A stretch of 35,558 nucleotides of DNA from Paracoccaceae bacterium (GTDB taxonomy: Bacteria > Pseudomonadota > Alphaproteobacteria > Rhodobacterales > Rhodobacteraceae): NCBI GenBank assembly GCA_007120685.1, contig SKNG01000341.1:1-35558 (forward strand), in the 5' to 3' direction. The position numbers were made by a program, and so were the translations under genes. Below are positions 24,543 through 33,637 of this stretch, piece after piece. The notes beneath the pieces were generated by a model. That model had not been told where the DNA came from. It searched no databases and worked only from the letters and a program-made list of their open reading frames with translations. Position 1 is the stretch's first letter, and the number at the start of each line of letters is the position of its first letter.

Positions 24543-26147
24543 ATGGTGAATATCGGCAATTCCCTGGCCGTAGGCATGCTGTTGGCCTGGCCCCTGGTCA
24601 TTGTCCTGATGTTCCGCGTCATGACGCTGGAGCGTGCGCTGATCTGGTCGATCCTGGGCGGCTACATGCTGCTGCCGCAGGTGACCGAGATCAACTTTCC
24701 CGGCATTCCCGCCTTCAACAAGACATCCCTGCCCAACCTGACAGCCTTTGTGGTGATCGTCGTCATGGCCGGGCGATTGCCGCATCTGCTGCCCCGGTCG
24801 CTGATCGCCAGAGCTCTGGTGCTGCTGCTGGCGCTCAGTCCGGCAATGACGGTGCTGAACAACCTGGATTCCATCCGCTTCGGGCTGCAAAGCGTCGGCG
24901 GATTGCAGGTCTACGATCCCAGCAGATTGGTGCAGGGCGATCTGCCGGGGCTGCGGGCCTACGACTCCGCCTCTGAACTGGCGCGGCAGCTTATCATGCT
25001 GATGCCCTTCTTTCTGGCCCGCCACTACCTGCGCAGCGAGGCCGCGATCACAGAAATCCTGCGCGCGTTGGTGGTCGCCGGGCTGATCTATGCGCTGCCG
25101 ATGGTCTTCGAGGTGCGCTTCAGCCCGCAGTTGCACACCTGGGTCTACGGGTTCATCCAGCACGACTTCATCCAGGCGATCCGTGCCGGCGGCTTCCGGC
25201 CCTTCGTTTTCATGCCACACGGGCTGTGGGTGGCCTTCTTTGCCTTCATGACCGCCATGGCCGGCGTGGCGCTGACGATGACGGCGAAACCAGGCAAGCG
25301 CCGTCAGATGGTCGTCGTCACGCTGATCCTCGTGGCGCTGGTGCCGCTGTGCAAGTCACTTGGGGCGATCGTCTTCGCGCTTGCCCTAATCCCTGCCCTG
25401 CTTTTCCTTCCCGCCCGGGTGCATCTTCTTTTCGGCCTGTTGGTTTCGGTTCTGGTTCTGGCCTATCCAATGATGCGGGGGGCCGGGCTGATCCCAACCG
25501 CGCAGATCGTCGAGCGTGTCGAGCGTATCAGCGAGGAGCGGTCGCAATCCCTGCAATACCGTTTCGACAACGAAGACCGCGTTTTCGAGCATGTCCGCGA
25601 AAAGCCGGTCCTGGGCTGGGGCAGCTGGGGTCGGTTCATGCCGCGCGATCCGATGACAGGCGAAACCCGCGTGGTGGTCGACGGGCTGTGGATCATCACC
25701 ATCGGGCAGTTCGGCTGGTTAGGGTATCTGGCACTGTTCGGCCTGCTGGTGATGCCGCTGATGTCGATCTGGTGGCAGGGGCGACGCGCACAGGCCCCGC
25801 CGATCCCGATTTCGGTATCAGCGCTGGTTCTGATTTATGCGGCGAACGTGCTGGATCTGCTGCCGAACGCCACATTGGTGCCGTTTTCGCTGCTCATTGG
25901 CGGCGCGTTGCTGGGTTATGCCGAAGATCTGCGTCGGGTCCTGGACGCACGCCAAAGCCAGCCTGGGGTACGTGGTCATGACAATGTGATCCTTGGAAAA
26001 GCTGCCGCGGGCAGGCCGCCGCTTGCGCAACCCTGGGCGCCGGGCGGTCTTCTCAACGTCAGGCGCGCGCGCGCCAACCCGCCGCATCAACCGGATCAAC
26101 CGGATCAACCGGATCGACAATCGCCCGGCCGGCGCACCCTGCTGTAG
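24543..26147 (+). CDS. Wzy-like O-antigen polymerase/ligase-fold membrane protein
   Basis: The 534-residue polytopic membrane protein has about ten to twelve spans. It is the likely polymerase of this Wzx/Wzy-type locus. The large periplasmic loop includes GLRAYDSASELARQL and, later, RPFVFMPHGLWVAFFAFMTAM, whose Arg-Pro-x-x-x-x-x-His resembles WzyC/ExoQ-family loops. Near the end, VLGWGSWGRFMPRDP and DGLWIITIGQFGWLGYLALFG match the GxGxGxF...D...E/Q-G-x-x-G layout of O-antigen ligase-fold proteins. No strong ribosome-binding site precedes the ATG at 24543. The C-terminal ~50 residues are a hydrophilic, Arg/Pro-rich tail carrying a DQP triplet repeat. Polymerase versus ligase role cannot be decided from sequence. 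Confidence 0.78.
   Translation: MVNIGNSLAVGMLLAWPLVIVLMFRVMTLERALIWSILGGYMLLPQVTEINFPGIPAFNKTSLPNLTAFVVIVVMAGRLPHLLPRSLIARALVLLLALSPAMTVLNNLDSIRFGLQSVGGLQVYDPSRLVQGDLPGLRAYDSASELARQLIMLMPFFLARHYLRSEAAITEILRALVVAGLIYALPMVFEVRFSPQLHTWVYGFIQHDFIQAIRAGGFRPFVFMPHGLWVAFFAFMTAMAGVALTMTAKPGKRRQMVVVTLILVALVPLCKSLGAIVFALALIPALLFLPARVHLLFGLLVSVLVLAYPMMRGAGLIPTAQIVERVERISEERSQSLQYRFDNEDRVFEHVREKPVLGWGSWGRFMPRDPMTGETRVVVDGLWIITIGQFGWLGYLALFGLLVMPLMSIWWQGRRAQAPPIPISVSALVLIYAANVLDLLPNATLVPFSLLIGGALLGYAEDLRRVLDARQSQPGVRGHDNVILGKAAAGRPPLAQPWAPGGLLNVRRARANPPHQPDQPDQPDRQSPGRRTLL
26086..26112 (+). repeat. Three 9-bp tandem repeats inside the Wzy-like tail
   Basis: ATCAACCGG occurs three times head to tail (26086-26094, 26095-26103, 26104-26112) with a degenerate fourth unit beginning ATCGACAAT. 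In frame, the units encode repeated Asp-Gln-Pro in the cytoplasmic or disordered tail of the polymerase-like protein. The unit length is a multiple of three, so copy-number change would preserve the frame. Confidence 0.85.
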
Positions 26148-26184
26148 TCTACCGGGGGGTAATACCGGACGATGCCTTGTTCTT

Positions 26185-26199
26185 GCCCGCTTTGCGGGC
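26185..26199. other. Short hairpin upstream of the PKS gene
   Basis: GCCCGC-TTT-GCGGGC forms a perfect 6-bp stem 38 bases after the polymerase-like stop. No T-run follows, so it is at best a weak terminator or an mRNA-end structure. Confidence 0.35.
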
Positions 26200-26217
26200 C
26201 AATTCTGCCAGTGCATC

Positions 26218-26246
26218 CGGACAGGATGGCGAATTCATAGTAGAGT
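26218..26246 (+). promoter_or_regulatory. Candidate promoter for the PKS operon
   Basis: CGGACA (26218-26223), 17 bases, then TAGAGT (26241-26246), each matching consensus at four positions. The block GACAGG followed by ATAGTAG is shared with the candidate promoter at 24347, though with different internal spacing. The predicted start would lie only about eight bases before the first ATG (26261), which would favour translation from the second ATG at 26276. Confidence 0.3.
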
Positions 26247-26260
26247 AAAGCCAAAGGTCG

Positions 26261-29200
26261 ATGACCGGTAGTGCAATGACAGAACCGCGGGACACCGATA
26301 TCGCAATCGTTGGTATGGCCGCCCACCTTCCCGGCGCGCCGTCGATTGGTGCCTACTGGACGAATCTGCGCGACGGTGTCTGCTCCATCCGCCGGCTGGA
26401 AGAGGCGGGGCTTCTGGAACAGGGCGAGGATCCGGCCCTGCTGCGCCATCCGGATTACGTGCCCTTCGCAGCGCCGCTTGACGGGTTTTCTGGCTTCGAC
26501 GCGGAATTCTTCGGCTTTTCACCCAAGGAAGCCGCCATCCTGGACCCCCAGCACCGGCAGTTCCTGGAGGTGGCATGGGAGGCACTGGAAAACGCCGCCC
26601 AGCGCGCAATGCCGGGGGACGGGCGCGTGGGTGTCTATGCCGGCTGCGGGATGGGCACCTATTTCTTCGTCAACCTGTGCTCCAACCGCGATCTGGTACG
26701 CGATGTGGGTCTGTTCCTGCTGCGCCATACCGGCAACGACAAGGATTTCCTGTCCACCCGCGTCAGCCATATCCTGGACCTTCGCGGCCCGGCGGTGAAT
26801 GTGCAGACAGCCTGTTCCACCTCTCTGGTCGCCGTGCATCAGGCGGTGCAAGCGCTTCTGGGTGGCGAATGCGACATGGCGCTGGCCGGGGGCGCGACCA
26901 TCGAACTGCCGCACGCGCGCGGCTATCTCTACAAGGAGAACGAGATCCTGTCGCCCGATGGCGCCTGCCATGCTTTCGACCACCGCGCGCAGGGCACGGT
27001 GTTCGGCTCTGGCGCGGGTTGCGTGGTGCTGAAGCGGCTGGCGGATGCGCAGCAGGACGGCGATCATGTCTGGGCGGTGATCAAGGGCAGCGCCATCAAC
27101 AATGACGGCGCACAGAAGGCCGGCTATCTGGCGCCCAGCGTTGAAGGACAGGCAGCGGCGGTGGCCGAGGCGCTGACGGTGGCCGGCGTCACGGCCGATT
27201 CCGTGGACTACGTCGAATGCCACGGCACCGGCACCTATCTGGGCGACCCGATCGAGGTGGCCGCGTTGACCCAGGCGTTCAGGGAAAGCACCGATGCCAG
27301 GGGTTTCTGCCGCATCGGATCGGTGAAAACCAATATCGGCCATCTGGACACGGCCGCCGGCGTGGCCAGCCTGATCAAGGCCGCGCTGGCGGTGCATCAC
27401 GGGCAGATGCCCCCCTCTCTGGGCTATGAGGCCCCCAACCCGGCCATCGACTTCGACAGCAGCCCGTTTCGCGTCAACGACAGGCTGACTGACTGGCCAA
27501 AGGCCGACCATCCGCGCCGGGCCGGGGTGAACAGCCTGGGCGTGGGCGGCACCAATGCCTTCGTTGTGCTGGAAGAACCGCCGGCGCCGGCGCCATCCGA
27601 AGAGTCCGACTGGCCGTTCCAGCTTCTGACCCTTTCCGGCCGCTCGAAGAACGCCCTGGATCAGGCCGGGGCCAATCTGGCCGCCCATCTGCAGGCACAG
27701 CCGGATCAGGCGCTGGCCGATGTGGCCTTCACCCTGATGGAGGGGCGCCGCCCGCAGCCGCGCCGCCGTGTGCTGGTGGCCGAGAACCACGCCGAAGCCG
27801 CCCGCCTGCTGGAAACCGGCGACAGGGGCCGGGTCTTTACTCATACCGCGCTGGATGACCCCGATATCGCCTTCATGTTCCCCGGCGGCGGCGCGCAATA
27901 CGCCGGCATGGCGCGCGACCTCTACGCCACCGAGCCCGTCTTTGCCGACTGGATGGACAAGGGTCTGGCGGTGCTGGAGCCAAAGCTGGATTATAACCTG
28001 CGCGCGCTCTGGCTGCCGGAGCCGGGGCAGGAAGGGGCGGCGAATGAGACGCTGAAGAAGCCCTCGGTGCAACTGCCGCTTATCATGATCACCGAATACG
28101 CGCTGGCGCAGATGCTGATCAGTTGGGGCGTGCGGCCCTCGGTGCTGATCGGCCATTCGATGGGCGAGAACACCGCCGCCTGCCTGGCCGGGGTGATGGG
28201 GTTCGAGGATTGCATCGGGCTGGTGCATCTGCGCGGGCGGCTGTTCGACACCGTGCCGGCCGGCGGCATGCTGTCGGTGCCGTTGTCGCTTCAGGCGCTG
28301 CAACCCCATCTGGACGATGATATCGACATCGCCAGCCTGAACGCGCCGGACCTGACGGTGGTTTCCGGCCCCGATGCCGCGCTGGATGCACTGGCCGCGC
28401 GGTTGGCAGGGCAGGACATCGCCACCCAGCGCATCGCCATCGACATCGCCGCGCATTCACGCATGCTGGAGCCGATCCTGGCCGATTTCCGCGCCTATCT
28501 GGCGCGGGTCCCGCTGCACGCGCCCAACCTGCCGATCATCTCCAACCGCACCGGCAAACCGCTGACGCCTGAGCAGGCGCAAAGCCCGGACTACTGGGTC
28601 GATCACCTGCGCCAGACGGTCCGTTTTGCCGACGGATTAGCGACCTTGGCCGAGCGGCCAGGCCGGATTTATATCGAGGTCGGCCCGGGCAAGGCGCTGT
28701 CCTCGCTGGCGCGGATGCAGGGCACGATCCCGGCTCAGCAGGTGCTGGCCGCGCTGCGCCACCCGGATGAGGATATCGCGGACGATCTCTATCATGTCGG
28801 GCTTCTGGGCCGAATCTGGGCGCTGGGCGGCAGCTTCGACACCGCCCAGCTTTGGGGCGAGGCACGCCGGCGCAGGGTGCCGCTGCCGACCTATCCTTTC
28901 CAGCGCAGCGACTATTTCATCCAGCCCGCCGCCGCGCAGGCCGCAAAAACGGTTAGCGAACCGATGCGGCTGGACGATATCGCCGACTGGGGCACGCGCC
29001 TGCACTGGCTGCCGCAGGGCGCGGCGCTGGATATCGATATCGAGACGGAACTGGGCGCGCGGCCGATCAACTGGTTGGTCTTCGCCGATGATGCGGGCGT
29101 CGCCGCCCCGGTAATCGACCGGCTGCGCGCGGCGGGGCATGGCCTGCAGGTGGTGCGCGCGGGCGATGTGTTCCGCCGGGTGGATGACGGCTGGCAGATC

Positions 29201-32200
29201 GCGCCGGAGCAGGGGCGGGCCGATTACGACCGGCTGGTGCAGGAGTTGATGGCCACGGGCACCATGCCCGATCGGATCGCGCATTTCTGGCTTGCCGAGG
29301 GCAAACCGCGCCACCGACCCGGGTCCAACCCCTTTCAGCACCATATGGAGCGCGGTTTCTACAGCCTGTTCTTCCTGGGCCAAGCCCTGGCAGATGAAGG
29401 GGTGAGCGACCCCCTGCACATCACCGTGGTTACCTGCGGCGCTGCGGCAGTGCGGGGTCAGGCGCTGGCCTTCCCGGAAAAGGCCACAATCGCCGGGCCG
29501 GTGGGCGTGATCCCGCGTGAATTGCCCGGAGTGACGGTGGCGACGCTGGATATCGAACCGGTAACGCGTAGCACGCCCCCGGCCGTTGACGCGGTGCTGG
29601 AAGAGATGCTGTCCACCCCCACCAACACCCGCGCCGCGCTGCGCGGCGGTCGGCGGATGGCGCAGGTGCTTCGGCCGCTGCCGCTGGAGCCGGGCATGGG
29701 GCCGGACATGCCGCAGGGTGCCGTATGGGTCATCACCGGCGGGTTCGGCGGCATCGGGCTGCGTCTGGCCGAGGAACTGCACCGCCGCCACGGTGCGAAA
29801 CTGGCGCTGATCGCCCGCACCCCGTTGCCACCGCGCGAGGAATGGGCGCGGCTAAAGGCCGACCCTGCAGACCCGCGCTCGCCACGCATCGCCGCCGTGG
29901 AACGGCTGGAGTCGCTGGGCGCGCAGGTCATGGTCGCCGGCGCCGATGTCTGCAACATCGTGCAGATGGGCGCCACGCTGGATCAGGTGCGCGCCACCCT
30001 CGGCCCCATCCACGGCGTGATCCACGCTGCCGGCCATATCGACGACGCCCCGCTCGCCGCGAAATCTCCCGCCGATATCGACGCGGTGCTGGCGCCGAAG
30101 CTGCACGGGCTGCGGGTGCTGGATCAGTTGCTGCCGGACGGGGCGATTGCCGAACTGATCCTGTTCTCCTCCACCTCCACTCTCACCACGCCGCTGGGCC
30201 AGGTCGATTATGTGGCAGCCAACGCCTATCTCAACGCCTTCGCCCAGTCCCGCGCGGGCGGCAAGACGCGGGTGATGGCGCTGGACTGGGGCATCTGGGC
30301 CGAGGTCGGCATGGCGGCCGAGGCGATGGCCGAGCGGCTGGGCAGCCCGAAACCCGCCCCGCTGCAACCCGTCGGTCTGCCGCTTCTGGCCCAAAGCGGG
30401 CAGGACGTGCGCCGGAACCGCCGCTTCAGCGCCCGCTATGACACGGCCATGTGGCTGCTGGACGAGCATCGCACCCGCGACGGCCGCGCGTTGGTGCCCG
30501 GCACGGGAATGGTGGAGATCGCTGCCCAGGCGCTGCGGGCACAGGGCGAAGAAGGGTCTTTCGAAATCCGCGACCTGATGTTCCTGCGCGCACTGGAAAT
30601 CGACGCCCCGCGCGATATCGCCGTGACGCTGGAACGCAGCGACGAGGGGTATGACTTCACCCTGCAATCGGTGGTCGAGGTCAAGGGCCGGCGCGGCCTT
30701 GTGACCCATGCACAGGCGCGGTTGGTGCTTGGCCAGACGGACGCGGCGCCGAAGCTCGACCCGGCGGCGATAGAAGCGCGCTGTGCGCAGGGGGTTGAGC
30801 AAAGCGCTGCCGGGCTGCCGGTCGCGCAAGAGGTGCATCTGGCCTTCGGCCCGCGCTGGCGGGTGCTGAACCGGCGCGGCTATGGCGCGGGCGAGGGGTT
30901 TGCGCGGCTCTCATTGCCGCAGGCGTTCCGCCAGGAGGCTGGCAACGGCTATGTTATGCACCCGGCGCTGATGGATATTGCCACCGGCTGGGCCATGGCT
31001 CTGGCGCCGGGCTATGACGTCGGCGCGCTTTGGGTGCCACTGTCTTACGCGCGGGTGCAAGTGTTCCGCGCCCTGCCTGCGCTGATCGTCAGCTGGGTGC
31101 GGGCGGTTCCCTGCGAGGCCGGTTTTGCGCGGTTCGACATCACGTTGGCCAGTCCAAATGGCACGGTCTGCGCCGAGATCACCGGCTTTTCCATGAAGCA
31201 ACTGGCCGAGGGGCTGGGCGCCCCCGCGCCCTTCCTGCCCGGTGAGATCGTCTATGAGGACGGCCCGGCGCAGGCCGCGCGCGACCTGAACGAGGCCGAG
31301 GCGCGGCTGGCGCGGAACCTGACCATGGGTATCCGGCCGGACGAGGGGGCCGAGGCTTTTTTCCGCGCTCGGGCGGCGGGGCAGGCGGTGGTGGTCGTCT
31401 CGTCGATATCGCTGCCGGAACTGATTGCCGAGGCCGAGGCCGGCATGGTCGAAGAACCGGGCGAGGGCCAGAGTTTCGACCGGCCGGATCTGGACAGCGC
31501 CTATGTCGCGCCGCGCAACGAGATCGAGGCGCGGCTGGTGGGTTTCTGGGAGGAACTGCTGGGCGTCGGCGGCGTGGGGGTGGAGGATTCCTTCTTCGAC
31601 CTCGGCGGGCACTCGCTGATCGCCGTGCGGCTGTTTGCGAAGATCAAGAAGGCGTTTGCCGTGGAATTCCCCATCTCGGTCCTGTTTGAGGCGCCGACGA
31701 TTGCCGCCTGCGCCGCGATGATCGCCGAACGCACCGGCATCGACACCGGCGCCCCCGACAGTGACGCCCCGGCAAAACCCGCCCGGCGGTTCGAGTTCCT
31801 GGTGCCGATGCATCAGGGCGAGGGAGGCGCGAAAACCCCCTTCTTCCTGGTCGCTGGCATGTTCGGCAATGTGCTGAACCTGCGCCATCTGGCCGGGCTT
31901 CTGGGCCGAGACCGGCCGTTCTACGGGCTGCAGGCGCGCGGGCTTCTGGGCGATAGCGAACCGCACAGCCGGCTGGACGACGCCGCGCGCGACTATATCG
32001 CCGAGCTGCGCCAGGTGCAGCCGCATGGCCCCTATCTGATCGGCGGGTTTTCCGGCGGCGGGCTGACCGCGCTGGAAATGGCCCGCGCGCTGCGCGCCGA
32101 GGGCGAGGAGGTCGCGCTGCTGACCCTGCTCGATACGCCGGTGCCCCTGCGCCCGGGCCTGAGCCGCGCCGACAAGGCGCTGATCAAGCTGCAGGAATTC

Positions 32201-32692
32201 AGGCGCAAGGGGCCGGGGTATCTGACCGAGTGGCTGCGCGCGCGGCGCGACTGGAAGGTCACAGAGGCGCGCATGGCGGCAGAGGCAATGGGCGAGGGCG
32301 AAGGTGCCTTTCACAACCGCCGGATCGAAGCCGCCTTCCGCGAGGCGCTGCCGCATGTGGTGATGGCCGAGTATGACGCGCCCGTGGCGCTGTTCCGCCC
32401 GCCGCTGGACCGGCACTGGAAGGTCACGGGCGGACGCTGGGTCAGCCGCGAAAAGGAGTTCGTCAGTCCCGACAACGACTGGTCACGATGGATGCCGCGG
32501 CTTTCGGTGCACGAGGTGCCGGGCGATCACGATTCGATGGTGCTGGAGCCCAATGTGCGCGTGATGGCGGCAACGCTGCGCGCCCTGATCGAAAGCGCCG
32601 AGGAAGCGCAGGCATCGGCGGGCCGGCAAAAGGCAACCGACACGCCCGCGCCCGAGGCGTCCATGCCGCAATCGCTGCGCGGGGCGGCGTGA
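26261..32692 (+). CDS. Single-module type I polyketide synthase, KS-AT-KR-DH-ACP-TE
   Basis: This 2143-residue megasynthase appears complete, from an N-terminal KS with no loading module to a C-terminal thioesterase. KS (~11-437): C185 in QTACSTS, H321 in ECHGTGT, H361 in NIGHLD. AT (~538-860): FMFPGGGAQYAGM, S633 in GHSMGE, H732 in AAHSRM; the IAAH motif is neither the HAFH nor the YASH type, so the extender is not assigned. A structural KR half and catalytic KR follow (~900-1340): TGGFGGIG (1159-1166), S1304, Y1317, N1321. DH comes after KR (~1380-1660): H1403 in LDEHRTRDG, D1572 in HPALMD. ACP: S1785 in LGGHSL. TE: S1931 in GGFSGGG, D1958, H2090. No ER or methyltransferase. The start is 26261 (AAAGG three bases upstream) or 26276. 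The TGATG junction couples it to the next GT2. Confidence 0.95.
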   Translation: MTGSAMTEPRDTDIAIVGMAAHLPGAPSIGAYWTNLRDGVCSIRRLEEAGLLEQGEDPALLRHPDYVPFAAPLDGFSGFDAEFFGFSPKEAAILDPQHRQFLEVAWEALENAAQRAMPGDGRVGVYAGCGMGTYFFVNLCSNRDLVRDVGLFLLRHTGNDKDFLSTRVSHILDLRGPAVNVQTACSTSLVAVHQAVQALLGGECDMALAGGATIELPHARGYLYKENEILSPDGACHAFDHRAQGTVFGSGAGCVVLKRLADAQQDGDHVWAVIKGSAINNDGAQKAGYLAPSVEGQAAAVAEALTVAGVTADSVDYVECHGTGTYLGDPIEVAALTQAFRESTDARGFCRIGSVKTNIGHLDTAAGVASLIKAALAVHHGQMPPSLGYEAPNPAIDFDSSPFRVNDRLTDWPKADHPRRAGVNSLGVGGTNAFVVLEEPPAPAPSEESDWPFQLLTLSGRSKNALDQAGANLAAHLQAQPDQALADVAFTLMEGRRPQPRRRVLVAENHAEAARLLETGDRGRVFTHTALDDPDIAFMFPGGGAQYAGMARDLYATEPVFADWMDKGLAVLEPKLDYNLRALWLPEPGQEGAANETLKKPSVQLPLIMITEYALAQMLISWGVRPSVLIGHSMGENTAACLAGVMGFEDCIGLVHLRGRLFDTVPAGGMLSVPLSLQALQPHLDDDIDIASLNAPDLTVVSGPDAALDALAARLAGQDIATQRIAIDIAAHSRMLEPILADFRAYLARVPLHAPNLPIISNRTGKPLTPEQAQSPDYWVDHLRQTVRFADGLATLAERPGRIYIEVGPGKALSSLARMQGTIPAQQVLAALRHPDEDIADDLYHVGLLGRIWALGGSFDTAQLWGEARRRRVPLPTYPFQRSDYFIQPAAAQAAKTVSEPMRLDDIADWGTRLHWLPQGAALDIDIETELGARPINWLVFADDAGVAAPVIDRLRAAGHGLQVVRAGDVFRRVDDGWQIAPEQGRADYDRLVQELMATGTMPDRIAHFWLAEGKPRHRPGSNPFQHHMERGFYSLFFLGQALADEGVSDPLHITVVTCGAAAVRGQALAFPEKATIAGPVGVIPRELPGVTVATLDIEPVTRSTPPAVDAVLEEMLSTPTNTRAALRGGRRMAQVLRPLPLEPGMGPDMPQGAVWVITGGFGGIGLRLAEELHRRHGAKLALIARTPLPPREEWARLKADPADPRSPRIAAVERLESLGAQVMVAGADVCNIVQMGATLDQVRATLGPIHGVIHAAGHIDDAPLAAKSPADIDAVLAPKLHGLRVLDQLLPDGAIAELILFSSTSTLTTPLGQVDYVAANAYLNAFAQSRAGGKTRVMALDWGIWAEVGMAAEAMAERLGSPKPAPLQPVGLPLLAQSGQDVRRNRRFSARYDTAMWLLDEHRTRDGRALVPGTGMVEIAAQALRAQGEEGSFEIRDLMFLRALEIDAPRDIAVTLERSDEGYDFTLQSVVEVKGRRGLVTHAQARLVLGQTDAAPKLDPAAIEARCAQGVEQSAAGLPVAQEVHLAFGPRWRVLNRRGYGAGEGFARLSLPQAFRQEAGNGYVMHPALMDIATGWAMALAPGYDVGALWVPLSYARVQVFRALPALIVSWVRAVPCEAGFARFDITLASPNGTVCAEITGFSMKQLAEGLGAPAPFLPGEIVYEDGPAQAARDLNEAEARLARNLTMGIRPDEGAEAFFRARAAGQAVVVVSSISLPELIAEAEAGMVEEPGEGQSFDRPDLDSAYVAPRNEIEARLVGFWEELLGVGGVGVEDSFFDLGGHSLIAVRLFAKIKKAFAVEFPISVLFEAPTIAACAAMIAERTGIDTGAPDSDAPAKPARRFEFLVPMHQGEGGAKTPFFLVAGMFGNVLNLRHLAGLLGRDRPFYGLQARGLLGDSEPHSRLDDAARDYIAELRQVQPHGPYLIGGFSGGGLTALEMARALRAEGEEVALLTLLDTPVPLRPGLSRADKALIKLQEFRRKGPGYLTEWLRARRDWKVTEARMAAEAMGEGEGAFHNRRIEAAFREALPHVVMAEYDAPVALFRPPLDRHWKVTGGRWVSREKEFVSPDNDWSRWMPRLSVHEVPGDHDSMVLEPNVRVMAATLRALIESAEEAQASAGRQKATDTPAPEASMPQSLRGAA

Positions 32693-33636
32693 TGACGCGG
32701 GTCAACTGCATCGTCCTGAACTGGCGCACGGCAGAGATGACGCTGCAGGCCGTGACGGCTGCCGAGCGCGCGATGGAGGGGATCGAGGGCGCGATCACGG
32801 TTGTCGACAACGATTCGCAGGATGGCTCCTTCGAGCGGTTGCACGCGGCGCTGTCCGACCGGCCCCTGGTGCAGGTCATCCAGTCCGGGCGCAATGGCGG
32901 CTTCGGCGCTGGGAACAATGTCGGCATCCGTGCCTGCCTGCCGGGTGGGGCGCGCGCGGATTATGTCTATATCCTGAACTCGGATGCCTTTCCCGCGCCG
33001 GATGCCATCAGCCAGCTGCTGGCCCATATGGAGGCAAACCCCCGCACCGGTTTCGCCGGCAGTCTTATCCACGGCCCAGACGGCGCGCCGCATGTATCTG
33101 CCTTCCGCTTTCCCGGCATCGCCAGCGAATTCGAGGGCGCGGCAAAGCTGGGCCCGGTCTCTCGGGCGCTGGCGCGCTACATCGTGCCGCTGCCGCCACC
33201 GCAAGGCACCACCCGGGTGGATTGGCTTGCCGGGGCCAGCGTGATGATGCGGCAGTCGATGCTGGACAAAATCGGTCTCTTTGACGAGACCTTCTTTCTG
33301 TATTTCGAGGAAACCGACCTGATGCTGCGCGGCGCGCGCGCAGGCTGGGCTACCAACTATGTGGTTGAAAGCCGGGTAATGCATATCGGTTCGGCCAGCA
33401 CCGGCATGAAGCAATGGCGGCGCGTGCCGGGATACTGGTTCGATTCGCGATGGCATTACTTTGCCAAGAACCATGGCCGGTCGTATGCTGGCTTGGCCAC
33501 TGTAGTGCATCTGGCGGGACTGGGCCTGCACCGGTTGCGCATTGCAGTGCAGCGCGGCAAGGCAAGCAACGCGCCACATTATTTTCGCGATCTTGTGAAA
33601 CACAGTCTGGGATCACCCATGCGCCCGGAGAAATGA
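32692..33636 (+). CDS. Family 2 glycosyltransferase (rhamnosyltransferase-like) within the PKS-NRPS operon
   Basis: The 314-residue GT2 enzyme has VNCIVLNWRTAEMT at the N terminus, ITVVDNDSQDGS, NGGFGAGNNVGI (typical of WbbL/RfbF-like rhamnosyltransferases), YILNSDAFPAP in the metal-site position, WLAGASVMMRQ and the acceptor-site FLYFEETDLMLRGARAGW. The ATG shares one base with the PKS stop (TGATG at 32690-32694), and the stop is followed after one base by the start of the NRPS, so it lies inside one transcription unit with both. It probably glycosylates the polyketide/peptide product or a lipid-linked intermediate. The sugar donor is not determined; rhamnose is suggested only by resemblance. 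Confidence 0.9.
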   Translation: MTRVNCIVLNWRTAEMTLQAVTAAERAMEGIEGAITVVDNDSQDGSFERLHAALSDRPLVQVIQSGRNGGFGAGNNVGIRACLPGGARADYVYILNSDAFPAPDAISQLLAHMEANPRTGFAGSLIHGPDGAPHVSAFRFPGIASEFEGAAKLGPVSRALARYIVPLPPPQGTTRVDWLAGASVMMRQSMLDKIGLFDETFFLYFEETDLMLRGARAGWATNYVVESRVMHIGSASTGMKQWRRVPGYWFDSRWHYFAKNHGRSYAGLATVVHLAGLGLHRLRIAVQRGKASNAPHYFRDLVKHSLGSPMRPEK

Positions 33637-33637
33637 C

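Noticed and set aside
24318-25220. Upstream in-frame extension of the WecG/TagA gene
   Set aside because: Antisense to the polymerase-like gene and without family similarity; the ATG at 24317 gives the normal length.
26519-28456. 645-residue open frame on the minus strand opposite the KS-AT region
   Set aside because: Antisense shadow of the PKS; KS and AT catalytic motifs on the plus strand leave no doubt about the coding strand.
30911-32416. 501-residue open frame on the minus strand opposite DH-ACP-TE
   Set aside because: Antisense shadow with low-complexity composition; ACP and TE motifs are on the plus strand.
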